The notes under the pieces are model-generated. The model was not told the DNA's origin, did no database searches, and saw nothing but the letters and a program-made list of their open reading frames with translations. A stretch of 64,000 bases of DNA from Vesta saturnalis (taxonomy: Eukaryota > Arthropoda > Insecta > Coleoptera > Lampyridae), in the NCBI GenBank assembly GCA_036346205.1, contig JARFJB010000400.1, positions 6,007,501-6,071,500 of the forward strand, read 5' to 3'. Shown here one piece after another: positions 11,361 through 23,774 of the stretch; the stretch's first letter is position 1, and each line of letters opens with the position of its first letter. Position numbers and translations under genes: made by a program.

Positions 11361-11720
11361 GCAGAATGACGTTAAAGATGTTTGGTAGTGGGTGTACTGA
11401 CATAAATACAGTGTAGCAAAATAGCCGCCGTGTTTATGTGTGAGCGGTTTTGCGATGAATAGCGGAGTGTCATTGTGTGTCGTATGTTCGCTGTGCGCGT
11501 ATAAGCGCACATAAACGAAAATCTTAGGCAACATTGTAGACACAAAATTTAATAATCTATTGTCAGAATTGACGTTATAAAATTTCATATCAGATAGAGC
11601 AACTTAATAGACATAAATACATGTTAACTTAAAATAATCCAAAGCCGTCCTGTGTTTCTTCGTGGTGAGCGGTTTTTAAATGAAAGCGGACTGTAAATTT
11701 AATTTTGTTTTAAAATATTT
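11361..11720. repeat. Degenerate ~210-bp tandem duplication
   Basis: Shared strings in the same order in two adjacent blocks: CAGAAT(T)GACGTTA, GACATAAATACA, GTGAGCGGTTTT, GCGGA(C/G)TGT and ATAAGC. The first block starts near 11361 and the second near 11568. They are diverged. Function unknown. Confidence 0.55.
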
Positions 11721-12744
11721 CGGTGGACAGTATAAGCTCACAAAACTAATATATCTTCAACTTAACATGACATACACGTTAAACGATGTTATTATTTTAT
11801 TTGTCACTTTGACATTTTTAATAAAACAATCAATACAAACATATATCGCCAAGCAACACCCGCTTTTATAAGATATAAATAATACAGTTTAACCATTTTC
11901 AATGATATTTAATTAATTATTACAGTTACCTTGCGTTATATTAAGAAGCTTTGTAAAGAAAAGTCATGTAAAATTAAATTTTCTTTAAAAATATGTTTGT
12001 ACGTTTTCTTACAAAATTAATCGTTATTCAAATATTGAAAAATTGAGCCAACACGTTTGAAAAATTGCATAGAACATAATTAATCGACATGTATAAGGTC
12101 CATATCTACGTATTTTATATCTTCAAAATAACCAGCTGTTCCAGAAATATTTGATAAAAGCCAAAAACTGCCCCTGATAAGCTCTCCTCTCCGCCCATGG
12201 ATTTTTTCCAAAATCTAATCAGCTCAAAGCGAAATGAAACCAAGCTTAAATACAAAATTTTAAGTACGTAGGTGGATACTGACATACATCCAGACAGACC
12301 CACACGCACACAGACGTACGTCCAGACATAATGGCCGATCTTAACCAAACTTGGCCAAAAGTTGTACAATGGGCGATAATGGAATAAGTCGATGGCATAA
12401 CATTGTATACCTACATAGGTATGTACAGCGCACCGAAGCATACAAGATAGTCGGAAAATATGTGAACTAAAAGAATTTTATTCGAAATATTTGAGGCGGC
12501 AAGGATTTTAACCAATCACACGAAAATATTTATTTTAGTACATTCATAAATCAAATTTATACTTGGCAACATTGTTTGTAGTTGTGTGTTTATTTATTTA
12601 TTTATTTATTTCTTATTCTGCGTTACTCGTTAATAAAATTTGCTTTTTCAAAGCAATATTGCTTGTTGTATTTGTAAAAATAAGTATGTATAAATATTTT
12701 AGCTAACATCGTATCTTTAATAAATTGTCTTTTAGGTTAGAAAT
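11721..12744. other. Non-coding stretch, 1 kb
   Basis: No gene recognised. A CA/GA-rich patch (about 12285-12335, CAGACAGACCCACACGCACA) sits within a 108-codon minus-strand frame that shows no family motif. A short TTTA microsatellite is listed separately. Confidence 0.5.
12590..12612. repeat. (TTTA)n microsatellite
   Basis: Five to six TATT/TTTA units in a row. Confidence 0.85.
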
Positions 12745-13807
12745 ATGGAACCTAAATCGAAGAAAAGTACTCATTCCGAAGCAGAAAACATTATTAGTAA
12801 TGTGATTGTGACGTGGGTATTTAAAAAAAGACAGTTCAGGAAGTTGATACCGTCGACAGGAAAGTTCAAACAACAAAAATATTGCTTGATAAAAGGACAA
12901 AATAAATTATGCTGGTGGGGAAGATACGCTTCGAAAGTAATTACTAAATGTAGGATTTAAATTTAAAAAATCTCACAGCAAAATAAAATTATTGATGGAA
13001 CGCTACGATATCGTTGCTTGGCGTTCTCGCTTCTTACGCAAGCTGTTGGGGAAAACGGTAACTTTTTGGATGAAACCTATATCCATCCTTCATATGGTGT
13101 TAGCAAGTGCTGGCAATCTGAAGACCAGCCTGGAGTATACCGAACCGATAGATCAGGTCAACGATACATTATTGTACACGTAGGTAATTTTTAAATCCAA
13201 AAACAAATCTGGAGATTACCATGATGATATGAACCATCATAATTTTATGCAGTGGGTGGAAAAACAATTAATTCCAAATATACCACCTAATGGTATTGTA
13301 ATGGATAATCCGCCATATTAGTAAACCTCCAACCCAAACTGCACGAAATCAATATACTCGTGATTGGATTGAAAGCAATGTGGTTTCTACTACCAGTGAA
13401 ATGTGTAAGGCTGAACTAACAACATTTGTTAAGGCACAAAATCAAGCTAAGCGATATTATGTTGACGAATTGTTGAAGAACCATGGCCACACTGTAGTAC
13501 GCTTACCACCCTATCATTGCGACTTAAATCCCATCGAGTTGATATGGAGTATGGCAAAACACAAGGTGGCAATGCATAACGTCGATCAAAGCGGCCTTCA
13601 AACAGAAAATTTAGTGCGAACAGTCTTTGCCGAATTAAGCCAATCAGATTGGGAAAAACATTGCACACACGTCGATCATATAGCCGAAGAAATGTGGCAG
13701 CGAGACGGATTGATGGATCAGAAGTTAAAACATTGATTATCAAAATTAATACTGGGCTATCTGACGATGACACAAACTCTGACGAAGAAGTTTCGGACAG
13801 TGAATAA
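12745..13807 (+). pseudogene. IS630/Tc1-type DDE transposase relic
   Basis: A cut-and-paste transposase of the IS630-Tc1-mariner group. The start at 12745 (MEPKSKKSTHSEAENIISNV) fits the N-terminus. GFKFKKSHSKIKLLMERYD follows after frameshifts. The first Asp lies in a FLDETYIH motif, then VSKCWQSEDQPGVYR. IVMDNPPY holds the second Asp (normally DNAPYH). HTVVRLPPYHCDLNPIELIW is the third box, with Asp in the DDE_3 position. The acidic tail ends near 13807 (SDDDTNSDEEVSDSE). At least four frame breaks are needed, mostly in the first 450 bp, while the last 118 codons are open. Terminal repeats were not found. Confidence 0.85.
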
Positions 13808-15279
13808 AACTTTAAATTTATAATCTTTGCTTTGCATTTTGTAATAACATTTTTTTTGTATTTGTGGGCAGAGATCTAGACACAAACGCATTATGAAGTT
13901 ATGCGGCATACATAATTTTTGAATTTCTTGTTTTGTAATAACATGTTATGCATTGTTTTATATACATACTTATTTTGTAATAACGTTTATTAAATTTAAT
14001 GGATTCATTTGTAGTGGATAATTATTTGGCATCAACAACGTCTTTATTAATTCCATCTACCGTGAGAGCATTAATTTATGTCCAGAACAAAATACTTTCC
14101 ACTGCCTATGAAATCAAACTTTACTTTCAGAAATTTAAAATTTTATTACAATAGAAGTTACATTTATTTAACAGTTACAGTATAATGGATTGAACATTTT
14201 TGAATTTGGGATTTTTGATTCTAAATTATGACCTCCATTATTATTTAAACCAGCATCTATTCGTTTTTTCATATTGTTACACATTTTTTAAGTGGTCTTC
14301 ATTAATGTTTTGAACCACAGCTCTCATTGCATTTTTTAAAAATACTGGATCTAGTATACATCTTTTTGACATGGCTATATATACATCAATTTCGGTAGGA
14401 TGTAATGGAGCTTGTACAAATTCACCAGGAGCCTTATTTTGCATGGACGATAATGTAACTTTTGTTTAAGTGATTTTCGACTCATTCCATGCCTAAAATG
14501 CATAAAACAATTAATTATTATCATAGTAAAAATAATAACTAAAAGTTTGTACCTGTTTGTTATAATTACCGTAAATTTTTTAGGAATACGTTCTATGCAC
14601 ACTCGTATATCAACCACATTTTCAGTTAAAATAGACTACGTACAGATGATTTACCCTTGTCAATACTGCCTGTACTTCGAAACTGAATACATCCATTCAC
14701 CATTTTCATTCTGCTGCCTATTTCGAGAATAAGATTCCAACATAAATTGGCTTTCTTGCAGAGAGTAGGACGTTGCTTAATCTAAATCGTTTACATTTAG
14801 GTTAAAGGGTTACTTTTTGTTTACTTATGTTAAACGTTTTTGTAAACCATGAATCTTAAGAAAGACTAATACTACATTAATATTAAAGAAAATAAACGAA
14901 TAATAATAGAAAATACTGAAAATAACTCTCAATTCCCTAATGCATTACGCTAAAAATGTCAAATTCAAGCTGCTAATTTCATGGTATGGACTAATGTTTT
15001 GATATTTCTAGTAGAAAATAATATCGTCTAGATATCTATTTATGCTCTCTACGTAGTTACTTGTGTTGCGGTTCAAGAACCAATTTTCACATATTTAAAT
15101 TTACCGTCAAAATACTTCTTAACCTGAATGTACTCTGAAAAAGACGACAGCACTAATTCCGCCTCTCAGCTATCATGTTTGCTTCGGTCAACTGTATAAG
15201 CACGGAATAAAAAATAATTAGAATGAAAGCTTGGGTAATCTTGAGGATCTGCGCATCTTGCTAGCGCACGTCTATTCCT
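13808..15279. other. Non-coding stretch before the P-like element
   Basis: No recognised gene. A 55-codon minus-strand frame (listed separately) is the only one that looks non-random. Confidence 0.45.
14277..14444 (-). CDS. Unrecognised short frame, possibly a coding fragment
   Basis: Starts at an ATG at 14444 and reads MQNKAPGEFVQAPLHP, then a stretch with balanced codon and residue use, ending at TAA (14277-14279). Its composition is less AT-driven than neighbouring frames, which is the only reason to list it. It has no motif I can name, no partner exon that I can support and no start context. It could equally be chance or a relic exon of an element. Confidence 0.2.
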   Translation of the reverse strand: MQNKAPGEFVQAPLHPTEIDVYIAMSKRCILDPVFLKNAMRAVVQNINEDHLKNV

Positions 15280-18200
15280 CCATGTTATGGTAGTAAATCA
15301 GTGGCAGCGGCGCAGAATATTATTTCGGTAATGCGACACAGTGGTAGCGCTTGGTTTATACAGATTGCGGTGCATCTAAATGCGAATAAATACAGTTTTG
15401 TGGAATTACTTTTATAAACTTCCGAATTAAAATATGAAACAACCAAAACGCAAGGCAGGGATGACTTGTGTTGCGAAAAATTGCAATAACAAGTCTTATA
15501 ACTGCGACTTATCATTTTTAGTTTTCCGCAAGATGAAGCAAGGTGAAGATATTAATATATTATATATTAATTATAAATATTAAAAACTGTGACCTTCAGG
15601 AAAGATGCGTGAAATTTTCCTAAACACTAAAGTTTTTAGTTAAGCTAGCAGGAATTGGATACCTATTTGTTTTGCATTAAATTTATTTAAAAGTGATTAC
15701 GTTTTTAAACAAGGTGATAATGTATGTACGAATTAATTTTTGTCTTTTACGCATATGAAGGTCACAATTCTTAATATATGTATTTTAAAATTCAGTTCAT
15801 GCGATCAATCAAAATTTAATCCAGTTCAGAATATCTAAAATATTTCAATTTTCTTCTTGTTTTTACAATTAATTAAGGGTAACGGTATAGCTAGCAGCAT
15901 GTGAACTTGAAGATTTGGTAGATAAAGTAGGTACTAACTGGAAATCCTACAAATTATGTGCGCTACATTTTGATGAAAAAATGTATGCCAACGATTTGAA
16001 AACCCGCTTGTTACCTAAAGCAGTACCCACTATATTTCCATCTTTAGAAAATTCGAGCAGTGCAATTTGGGTAGAGCACTATTACCACAACAAAGGTAAT
16101 ATATAAAAATAATGAATAAATTTTGAGCTTATGTAATTAGTTTCTGTTATCTTTAATTGCAGTTACTTCAGAGGTTTCTACACAAAAAATTAAGATCTTA
16201 TAAAATATCTACCTGAATCAAGAACATTCAGTACAAGAAGAGAATGTATCTCGGGATTTTCTACAGGAAACTCTGAATCACATTCGCCAACTACTTTTAG
16301 TGCCGATGTTAGTACCCAGACAGAATGTTTACTAATAAGCAATTCACCTCGAAAATGAAATTGAAAACTACTCTGAAGGAACTAAGAAACGAAAATAAGA
16401 GACTTGAGAATGAAAATAAATATTTGGAAAAAGAGCTTGAAAGAGCAAATTGCAGACAAGTTTCCTTGGAACAGTATATAGCTTTAACTTACAACTTTGT
16501 CCGTCTGAGAAATTAGCCAATTTTATCAACGTTCAAATTAGCCAAATACAAAAACATCCCTCAGGCCGCCGATATTCCACTCAATTCAAAAATTATTGTC
16601 TTGCGTTGTTTTTTTCTGGCCCAAAATTATACAAAGAAATCCTAATTAAACAATTTTGTCTGCCATCTGTTTCAACTTTATTGAAACTTTTGAAAAATAT
16701 TAAACTGAAAACTGGGCAGAGCTCTGAAATGTTACAAACTCTTCAAAGTAAGGTTGATAATTTTTTGGAAGACAACAAACTCTGCGTGTTGTGTGTAGAC
16801 GAAATGGCAATTAAAACTAATTTATTTTATGCCACAAATTTGGACACAATCATTGGTTTGGAAGATGATGGAACTGGTTCAAAAAAATTTAAAACAGCTC
16901 TTACAGTGACGGTTTTCATGATTCGCGGCTTGAAAAATAAGTGGATGCAACCCTTATGTTATTATTTTCATCATAGTGCGTGTCCAGCAGCTAGGATGAA
17001 GTCTATAACATTTGACATTATACTGAAGTTAAAAGAAATTGGCCTCTCAGTTTGTGTTCTAATAAGTGATATGGGATTAAACAATATACAAACGACAAAA
17101 ATTTTAGGTATAACTCCAAATAAGCCATATTTTCATGTAGAAGAGCATGAAGTTGCTTTTATGTTCGACACTCCACATTTAATTAAAACAATTCGCAACA
17201 ATTTGCAAAAATATAATTTTAAATTGCAAAATGGTAATGAAATTTCTTGGAAACACATTGAAGAAATGTATATTAAAGATAAGACTAATTCAATAAGGGG
17301 TGCTCCTAACTTGACGGACTCTCATATATATCCCACTAATTTTGAAAGGATGAAGGTTAAATATGCAACCAAATTGTTCAGTCAAACTGTGGCTACAACT
17401 TTAAGGCTATACATTAGATTTGGAGAGTTACCAACTAGTGCCACCTCAACCGCCGAGTTTGTGGAAATGCTAGATAAATTATTTGATTTATTAAATTCTT
17501 CACATACATCAAACGCAAAAGAGTTCAATAGAGCATTTAAGGGCGAAGAATACCAGATAGCTTTCTGAAAAAATTGCAGTGAATTTTTAAAAAATTTAGA
17601 AGTTGTTGGTATATTTGGCCTAGATGTAACAAACCGTATCAAATTTTTGAATTCTTTTCAAATTACTTTGAATGGTTTGCTGCATTTATGGCAAAATTGC
17701 CTCTGTTTCAAATTAAAATTCGTTTTTACTAGAAGATTGAACCAAGACTGTTTGGAAATTTTTTTTGGTTCAATTCGTCAGCAAAATTGTAATTGCGTAA
17801 ATCCGACCCCTATTCAGTTCACAAGAAGTTTCAAAAAATTGATGTCTATTAAATTAAAACATTCTGGAACTGAAAACTGTGAAGGCGATTCAGAAAAATT
17901 ATTGCTAAAATTAAATCATCTGGATAATATGATGCAAGAACCTGGTGAGCCCTCAACTTCACCAGATGCTTTTATTTCAAATAGCGGTGATTATAAAAAC
18001 AATGAACTGCTTAAACAGAACTTCGAAAAATATGTATGTGGCTATTTAATCAAAAAATGCCTTCAGGTTCATTCTTGTCAAGCATGTGAGTTATATGCGA
18101 ATGAAGTCTATTTCATAAGTTCACTTGAAGTAATATTTCTACAATACTTTGAACAGTTCAGTGTTTCATGTAAAATAATTGAAAAATTCATGTCACTATC

Positions 18201-18611
18201 AAACGATCCCTTTAAATTGGACCACCCATGTGAACAATTTCCAATTAATTAATTAATTAGGTTATACTTTAGAGTAAGATTATTTTCTACATTAAAAAAC
18301 ATTAATAGAAATTTCAGAGTAATTTTAAGAAACAAATTAATTATTTGGAAAAACCAATAGGTACAATTATTTTTAATTTATGTTGGAAACTTTGATGTTA
18401 ATATTGTTTCATTTCGAAATTTCTACTTCTTTTTCAGCTAATAAAAGAATTGTTCTATCTTGTTGTGTTGTTTTTCTCACAAAAATTTGACTTTAATCGT
18501 TTAGTGAAAGATTCGTTATTCAATGCTTTAATTTAATCAATGACTACAATTATAGGATCCAACCCTGTTAAATTTACTAAGCCAAACCTGTGTTCTACTA
18601 CCAAAACATGG
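15280..18611 (+). mobile_element. P-like (THAP-transposase) DNA transposon
   Basis: A 3.3-kb element bounded by candidate 25-bp imperfect inverted repeats: CCATGTTATGGTAGTAAATC at 15280 and the complement of 18587-18611, CCATGTTTTGGTAGTAGAAC (about 20 of 25 positions agree). It encloses one P-type transposase gene. P elements usually make 8-bp TSDs. I see none here (CTATTCCT on the left, CACAAGGT on the right), so the ends are provisional. Confidence 0.7.
15434..18252 (+). pseudogene. P-element/THAP9-like transposase, nearly open
   Basis: Catalyses excision and integration of P-type elements. Exon 1 (15434-15542) and exon 2 (about 15895-16095) encode a THAP C2CH zinc finger: Cys-x4-Cys at CVAKNC, LCALHFD (Cys-x2-His), then KAVPTIFP, the AVPTIF box that defines THAP domains. 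Introns have GT…AG ends (15543-15894, 16096-16162). Exon 3 holds a coiled coil (NENKRLENENKYLEKELE, near 16395-16440), then the RNase H-like P transposase core with CVDEMAIK, VLISDMGLNN and FDTPHLIKTIRNN, and the C-terminal CLEIFFGSIRQQN. Frame breaks: near 16190, near 16495, and one in-frame TGA at 17566-17568. From 16497 to 18252 the frame is otherwise fully open. About 750 residues are expected, typical of the family. Confidence 0.9.
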
Positions 18612-20151
18612 CACAAGGTCATCCATTCTGTTTCAAAAAGATCAAAGGTGCCGCTTCAAGCTTTCCTTCTGATTATTTTTTTTTATTCTGTGGTATAAGT
18701 ATGTTGGAAGTTAAAAATTAGCGACGTTAATTAAAACCACTAATTTAGAAAGTCAATAATATTAAGCTTGCCTCTTAAAAAATGGGTTAATTTATATCTA
18801 TAATTTCTCAATGTGAGACATTTTGTTTAAAAGTTTGTCGATAAATAATTAATTAACGTCATTGTCAAAATAATTCACTTACAATAACCATTGTTCGTTA
18901 GCTCTTCACGTCAAAAGCTAAAATTATGAGTATAACTTCGGTTTAGACATTTATGGATATAATGGAATCGAGACCGAAAACAAAGTCCGGTACAAAAATT
19001 ACATCGAAAGATAAATGCTTACTTGAGCTTTTGAGATATCTATACTAATTGTAGACATTAATAACCTTTAGTAATAGCTGCCAACCCTCTATTGACTGCA
19101 TTCATCCTAGTTAACAATTGTAGTCCACTGTAATTTATACGGACTCATTCATACACGCTTGTCAATCTATTATTAAAGCTTTGAAGCGTGCTTTTACGTT
19201 AAATGAAAACACCACAAATGTATCTTACGTTAATCCCTAATTTTTATTTAATCTAATACAGAGAATTAGTCTGGTATCATTAATCTAAAATGTCTCATAC
19301 GTTTTAGAAATGTATGTCAAACAACAAACAGCGACTAATGATCCTTTGTAGAATTTTGTCTCGTAATCACGAAAACGTTTGCAACTCTGTTTTGGTACAA
19401 ACTAGCAGCGTATTATAAGGCATTATCCGTTTTGTCGTATAACATTAAGGGATGATTAATGTTAATCCGTAACGTAGTAATTACAATTGGAAAATCAAGT
19501 CGGTTCTTTGTTTTATAATAAAATAAAGTCTACTCTACCCCACTCTATGCATGTACCTAGTTTTTCGATTCAAGATTATGCTGAAAATTAATTTTAATAC
19601 GATGTTAATCAATATTAATTGGATTTCTTTGTTAAGTTGATTATGTAGTCAAATTTAACATAAAAAGGGTTCATTAATATTCCTAAAAGTGAAAATCCAT
19701 TCTTTCAAAACCCTTACACTGAATTTAACCTTTTTATACATTCATAAAATATCGCTTTTATAAAGCATAAAACAATTAAGCATAAAATTGCAGCTCAATT
19801 ATCGGTAAAAATTTTTTATTCTAGTTATAATGGAGTACCATTAAATTTATGTTAATTAAAATTACTTAAATTCACTCGCTTTAAAAATTCTATAAAGGCA
19901 ATTTTTAATGTTTTACACCAAATATTTACACATACCGGTAATAATAGACAAATTTAGTATAACAACGTTTACTATCGTAGACATTGTAAATTCACTGGTT
20001 TCTCTATAATTTTATACATACCGTAATAATATACTTTACTTTTTTCATGTAGCTATTAGTTTCGTTAAGGAAGCGTTTTCAAAGGTCATATTCTGCATAG
20101 TGTCTGTGTATCTCTAGCCACGATAGCTTGTTACGTACAAAAACGGCCAGT
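18612..20151. other. Non-coding stretch, 1.5 kb
   Basis: AT-rich. I see no gene, RNA or repeat structure that I can support. Confidence 0.5.
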
Positions 20152-20159
20152 GTTATAAA

Positions 20160-22810
20160 TAGAGAGCGGATTTTATGCACTATAAAATGCCGAAATATGT
20201 GCATATATATGCATTTAAAAACCTTAAAATATGCATCAAAAATGCATTATTAATTCAAAATATGCAAAATATGCATAAATATTGAATCTTCTATTTACCT
20301 GTGTTAATTCCAAATTATAACTTTAATATATAAAAAAGTATATATGCTTGTAATTTTTAATACGAAAAAGATAAATTGCATACAAACTTATTATTTTAAC
20401 ATTCAAAATTATGTGTTATTTAAAACTACATATTTACACTATACATTTATAAAAACTGCACCCTGTCATTACTACATACAAAGCAATTATTATTTTAACA
20501 TTATTTTAAAATTATGTGTTATTTAAAATTACATATTTACTTATACGCTGTAGATTTATAAAGATTAATTACACCCTCTCATTACTATTTGCAAAACAAT
20601 TTATAACTAAATATTTTTCCAAGTTTTCGGGCAGAAAATTTTGGCGTCTGTCCGATAGTATGTTTTTGTACAAAGAAAAACTTCTTTCTACATCCACAGA
20701 AGTTATGGGTGCATATTTTAATGCGGCTAATATGGCCAAATCTAAATTTATAACAAGATCATCGGAATTTTCCTCAAGTTTCAGAACTGTATTAACTTTT
20801 AGTAACAACTGATATCCACTGTTTTTTGTAAAATTTCATTTAATTTATTAGAAATAGTTTTACCAATATTTCCTGAAACAGCAGAAATCAGCTGTTGAAA
20901 TTTATTAATTATTTGCATAGATTCATTTAATGACAATGCTTCCGTTTCTAATTTAGCAATGGTTGAACTTACAAAATAGTAATTTGCTTTTATAAATGCC
21001 AGCTCATTGCGCAATTGTGTTTTCTTTAAAATGGATTGAGCTTTTTGAACGTAAGTACTTGAATTATCAGAAATTTCTAAAACTAACTCCTTTATTTTTC
21101 CAAATGATCTGCATAAAAAAGAGCTGCATTTAACCAAGTACCTCAACGCGTAATCACAGGCTCTGGTGGTAGAGGAATATTAGGTAACTTTTCTTTGTAC
21201 AATTGAATTCGTAACGGAGCTTTTAAAAACACTTTCTTTATACTACTTATTTAACTATTTACTAATGAAAATTGATCACGAATTGTTTCTGCTACTCTAT
21301 TAATACCATGTGCGAGACATGTTACATGTATTAAATTTTCATAAAATAATTTTAATTGCTGTCCAGATTTTACCATATACGGTGCTGCATCAGACAGCAT
21401 TAAAACTACTTTATCTGTTGCAACAATATCAGGAATAAAAAATTTCATGAAAGCTTCGTTTATAAAGCGAACTATTGTTGCATGATTGGTTTTCTCAAGA
21501 ACTTTGGAAGCGATTAAATATGATACACTAGACTGCGCCTCACTTAAATAACCAATCATTATATTTGCAACATATCGCCCGCAACAATCTGTAGTTTCAT
21601 CTACTATAAAATAAAGATATTTATTTTTGTAATTTTCTTTATATGCCCCATAGTTTTAAGATATACATCATTAATATACCTTTTTCGAAGCGTGCTTTCA
21701 TCTGGCACTTGCTTTTTACTAATTTTTTCTAAAATGACCTAAAACTAGGATTTTGCAATTTCTTTAATGGAATATTGGCTTTAACAGTGCACTCCACAAT
21801 TCGAAATTAAATTCCTCTTGTGCATTTCTTTTGGCCGTTTCTTGAAACAACGACTGGCGCAAAGGTGTCTGACAAACTTTTGTTTTCTTAAATGTTTCTA
21901 ATTTTCTTTTATGAAGAGAGGTTTCAATGTGCTGTGTAACTTGAGATTTCCTTTCGCACATGATCTAAGGAAAAATTAATTTTAAAAATAAGTATCTAAT
22001 TGCGTTTAAAAACTGATAAAACGGTGAATTCAAAACCTACATCAATTAATAACAGTTTAATTTCCGAAATCAATTAAAAATATGTAATGGTACTTACTAT
22101 TTTTCCACAGGCTATGCAAAACACTTTTTCATCATCCAGACGTAGCTCGGATATATTTTTTATCCATACTTGAACTAAACTATTTTTAACTTTCGGCATC
22201 TTGAAGTTTACTTAACAAAGCCGTACCATTCAGTTACGTCTTCGCCCAAAGAATGTTTAAAATTTTGCATTTTATCCGTTACTCTCAAATTATTTTCAAG
22301 AAGGATTAACTAACTAAACACTTACCTTGAAAAAGTCCAAATAACTTTAACCCTTGATTGAGGGAATTCCCTTAATCGATGCTTTAACTATCTACTTAGA
22401 TACCATTGGAATTTTCAAATACTACGAAATAGCGGCATTGAAACTTCATAATCCGGAAGTATTAACGTTGCACTTAACTGCAGGTAATAATCTTTCTTTA
22501 AACCTGTCTTATTCATATAAAAATACAATTCTTAGTTAGACACAATAACAAAATTTAAAATAAGTTAGAATAATACATTTTAAAGCGAATTTGTAAGATA
22601 TAGAAAAAATGCGAAATATATGTTAATTATGAATAAAAAGGCAAAATATGCATAAAATTGCAATATATGCAGTATTTGGCGAAATGCAAAATATGCAAAA
22701 ATTAATTAATGTCAAATGATTGCATTTAGTGCAATTCGTCTAAAAACAAAATGATATTCTTCAACTATAAAAAATAAGCGAAATGCATTTTGCATAAAAT
22801 CCTCACTCTA
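20160..22810 (-). mobile_element. hAT-type DNA transposon with exact 8-bp target duplication
   Basis: The ends are defined by a perfect 8-bp direct repeat GTTATAAA at 20152-20159 and 22811-22818, the TSD length of hAT elements. Terminal inverted repeats are TAGAGAGCGGATTTTATGCA on the left and TAGAGTGAGGATTTTATGCA on the right (complement), 17 of 20 identical. Both subterminal regions (about 20170-20290 and 22600-22800) are packed with repeats of the ATGCA/TATGCAAAAT motif, as expected of transposase-binding sites. The element is 2651 bp with one broken transposase on the minus strand. Confidence 0.93.
20569..22199 (-). pseudogene. hAT transposase with BED-type zinc finger, broken
   Basis: Starts at an ATG at 22199 (MPKVKNSLVQVWIKNI). 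Exon 1 ends at a GTAAGT donor (exon to 22098) and exon 2 starts at 21964 after TTTTCCTTAG. Across the splice the finger reads FCIACGK…QVTQHIETSLHKRK (C-x2-C…H-x-n-H, BED-like). Next come PLRQSLFQETAKRN, VPDESTLRKRYINDVY, VDETTDCCGRYVAN (first Asp), VLMLSDAAPYM (second Asp) and HVTCLAHGINRV. Near the end lies the hAT dimerisation motif KYAPITSVDVERSFSLYKN, stopping at 20569. Breaks occur near 21764, 21600, 21250 and 20800. Resembles a hAT lineage common in insects. Confidence 0.9.
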
Positions 22811-22818
22811 GTTATAAA

Positions 22819-23154
22819 GAACCTAACCAGGTTAAGATTTAACCTCGACTTGTCGTAGGATACGGATCTGGCCCTTTCTACAAGTTTGGTGTTATAGTCT
22901 TTGAAATGAATGATTTTCTGTTTGGCCTTAGCGCTTATATTTACATTGCATAACAGAATATGTGTCTTTATCGTTCTGCTCGATAAAAATAATTGCACTT
23001 AAAATGGTTAAACAGTGACACTCAAATCGCTACGTTTACTTTTAAAACCATACAAATACATTTATAACATTATATTAAATGGTTTCTAATCCTATCAAGT
23101 ACATTATTATCTACCAACTGCTTACCCTTACTTATATTAAACTCACTAAGTTAA
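22819..23154. other. Non-coding spacer
   Basis: No feature recognised between the hAT target duplication and the next inverted-repeat element. Confidence 0.5.
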
Positions 23155-23311
23155 GTAATTATATACAGTTTCTTTAAATAAAGATTTCTCTTTATGTATA
23201 CTTTTTATTAATTTTAACTTTTTATATATAAATACATATGAATGCGATGTTTGGTTATTAATTAATAATTAAAATTAATACAATTAATATAATTTTTTTT
23301 CTTATATACAG

Positions 23312-23762
23312 GTGTTACAGTTCTGACGGTTACTAAAAAGAAATTTTAAAATATATTGTGAAAATGCAGTTCGTGAATTAACGGTGTTTTGTATTATATT
23401 AATATATAACGATTCTATAAAAATGCATTTTTGTTTGAAATTGTAATGGTGTAAAATGTTAAAATTAAATTTGTGTAATTTTGTCAAGGAATGATCAGCA
23501 AGTTTAGAATATTCTTAGTTATTTATTTAAAAAAGAGATTATATCAACATCATAATAATATACGTCAAAATAACCAAGAACATTCTAAACCCACTGATCA
23601 TTCCATGAAAAAATTACACAAATTTAATTTTGATGAATAGAACGTATTACACCATTGCAATTTCAATTTCAAACAAAAACACATTTTTATAGAATCGCTT
23701 GTATTAATACAGCAGAAAACACCGTTAATTCACGAACGGATTTTGAAGGCATTTGTAACACG
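23312..23762. repeat. Foldback (hairpin) element
   Basis: Inverted arms at 23369-23523 and 23567-23738, separated by about 43 bp. Shared strings include GTTCGTGAATTAACGGTGTT, GATTCTATAAAAATG, AAATTTGTGTAATTTT and GGAATGATCAG. A further GTGTTACA match flanks both arms. It could form a long hairpin. No coding potential. Resembles a palindromic MITE. Confidence 0.8.
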
Positions 23763-23774
23763 TACAAGTTCATA

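Noticed and set aside
10070..11403. Long open frames (up to about 400 codons) on both strands, Cys/Val-rich or Thr/His-rich
   Set aside because: They are translations of TG/CG repeats, which rarely contain stops. No domain and no start or splice context.
12115..12441. 108-codon minus-strand frame near a CA-rich patch
   Set aside because: No family motif, and the CA patch explains part of the openness.
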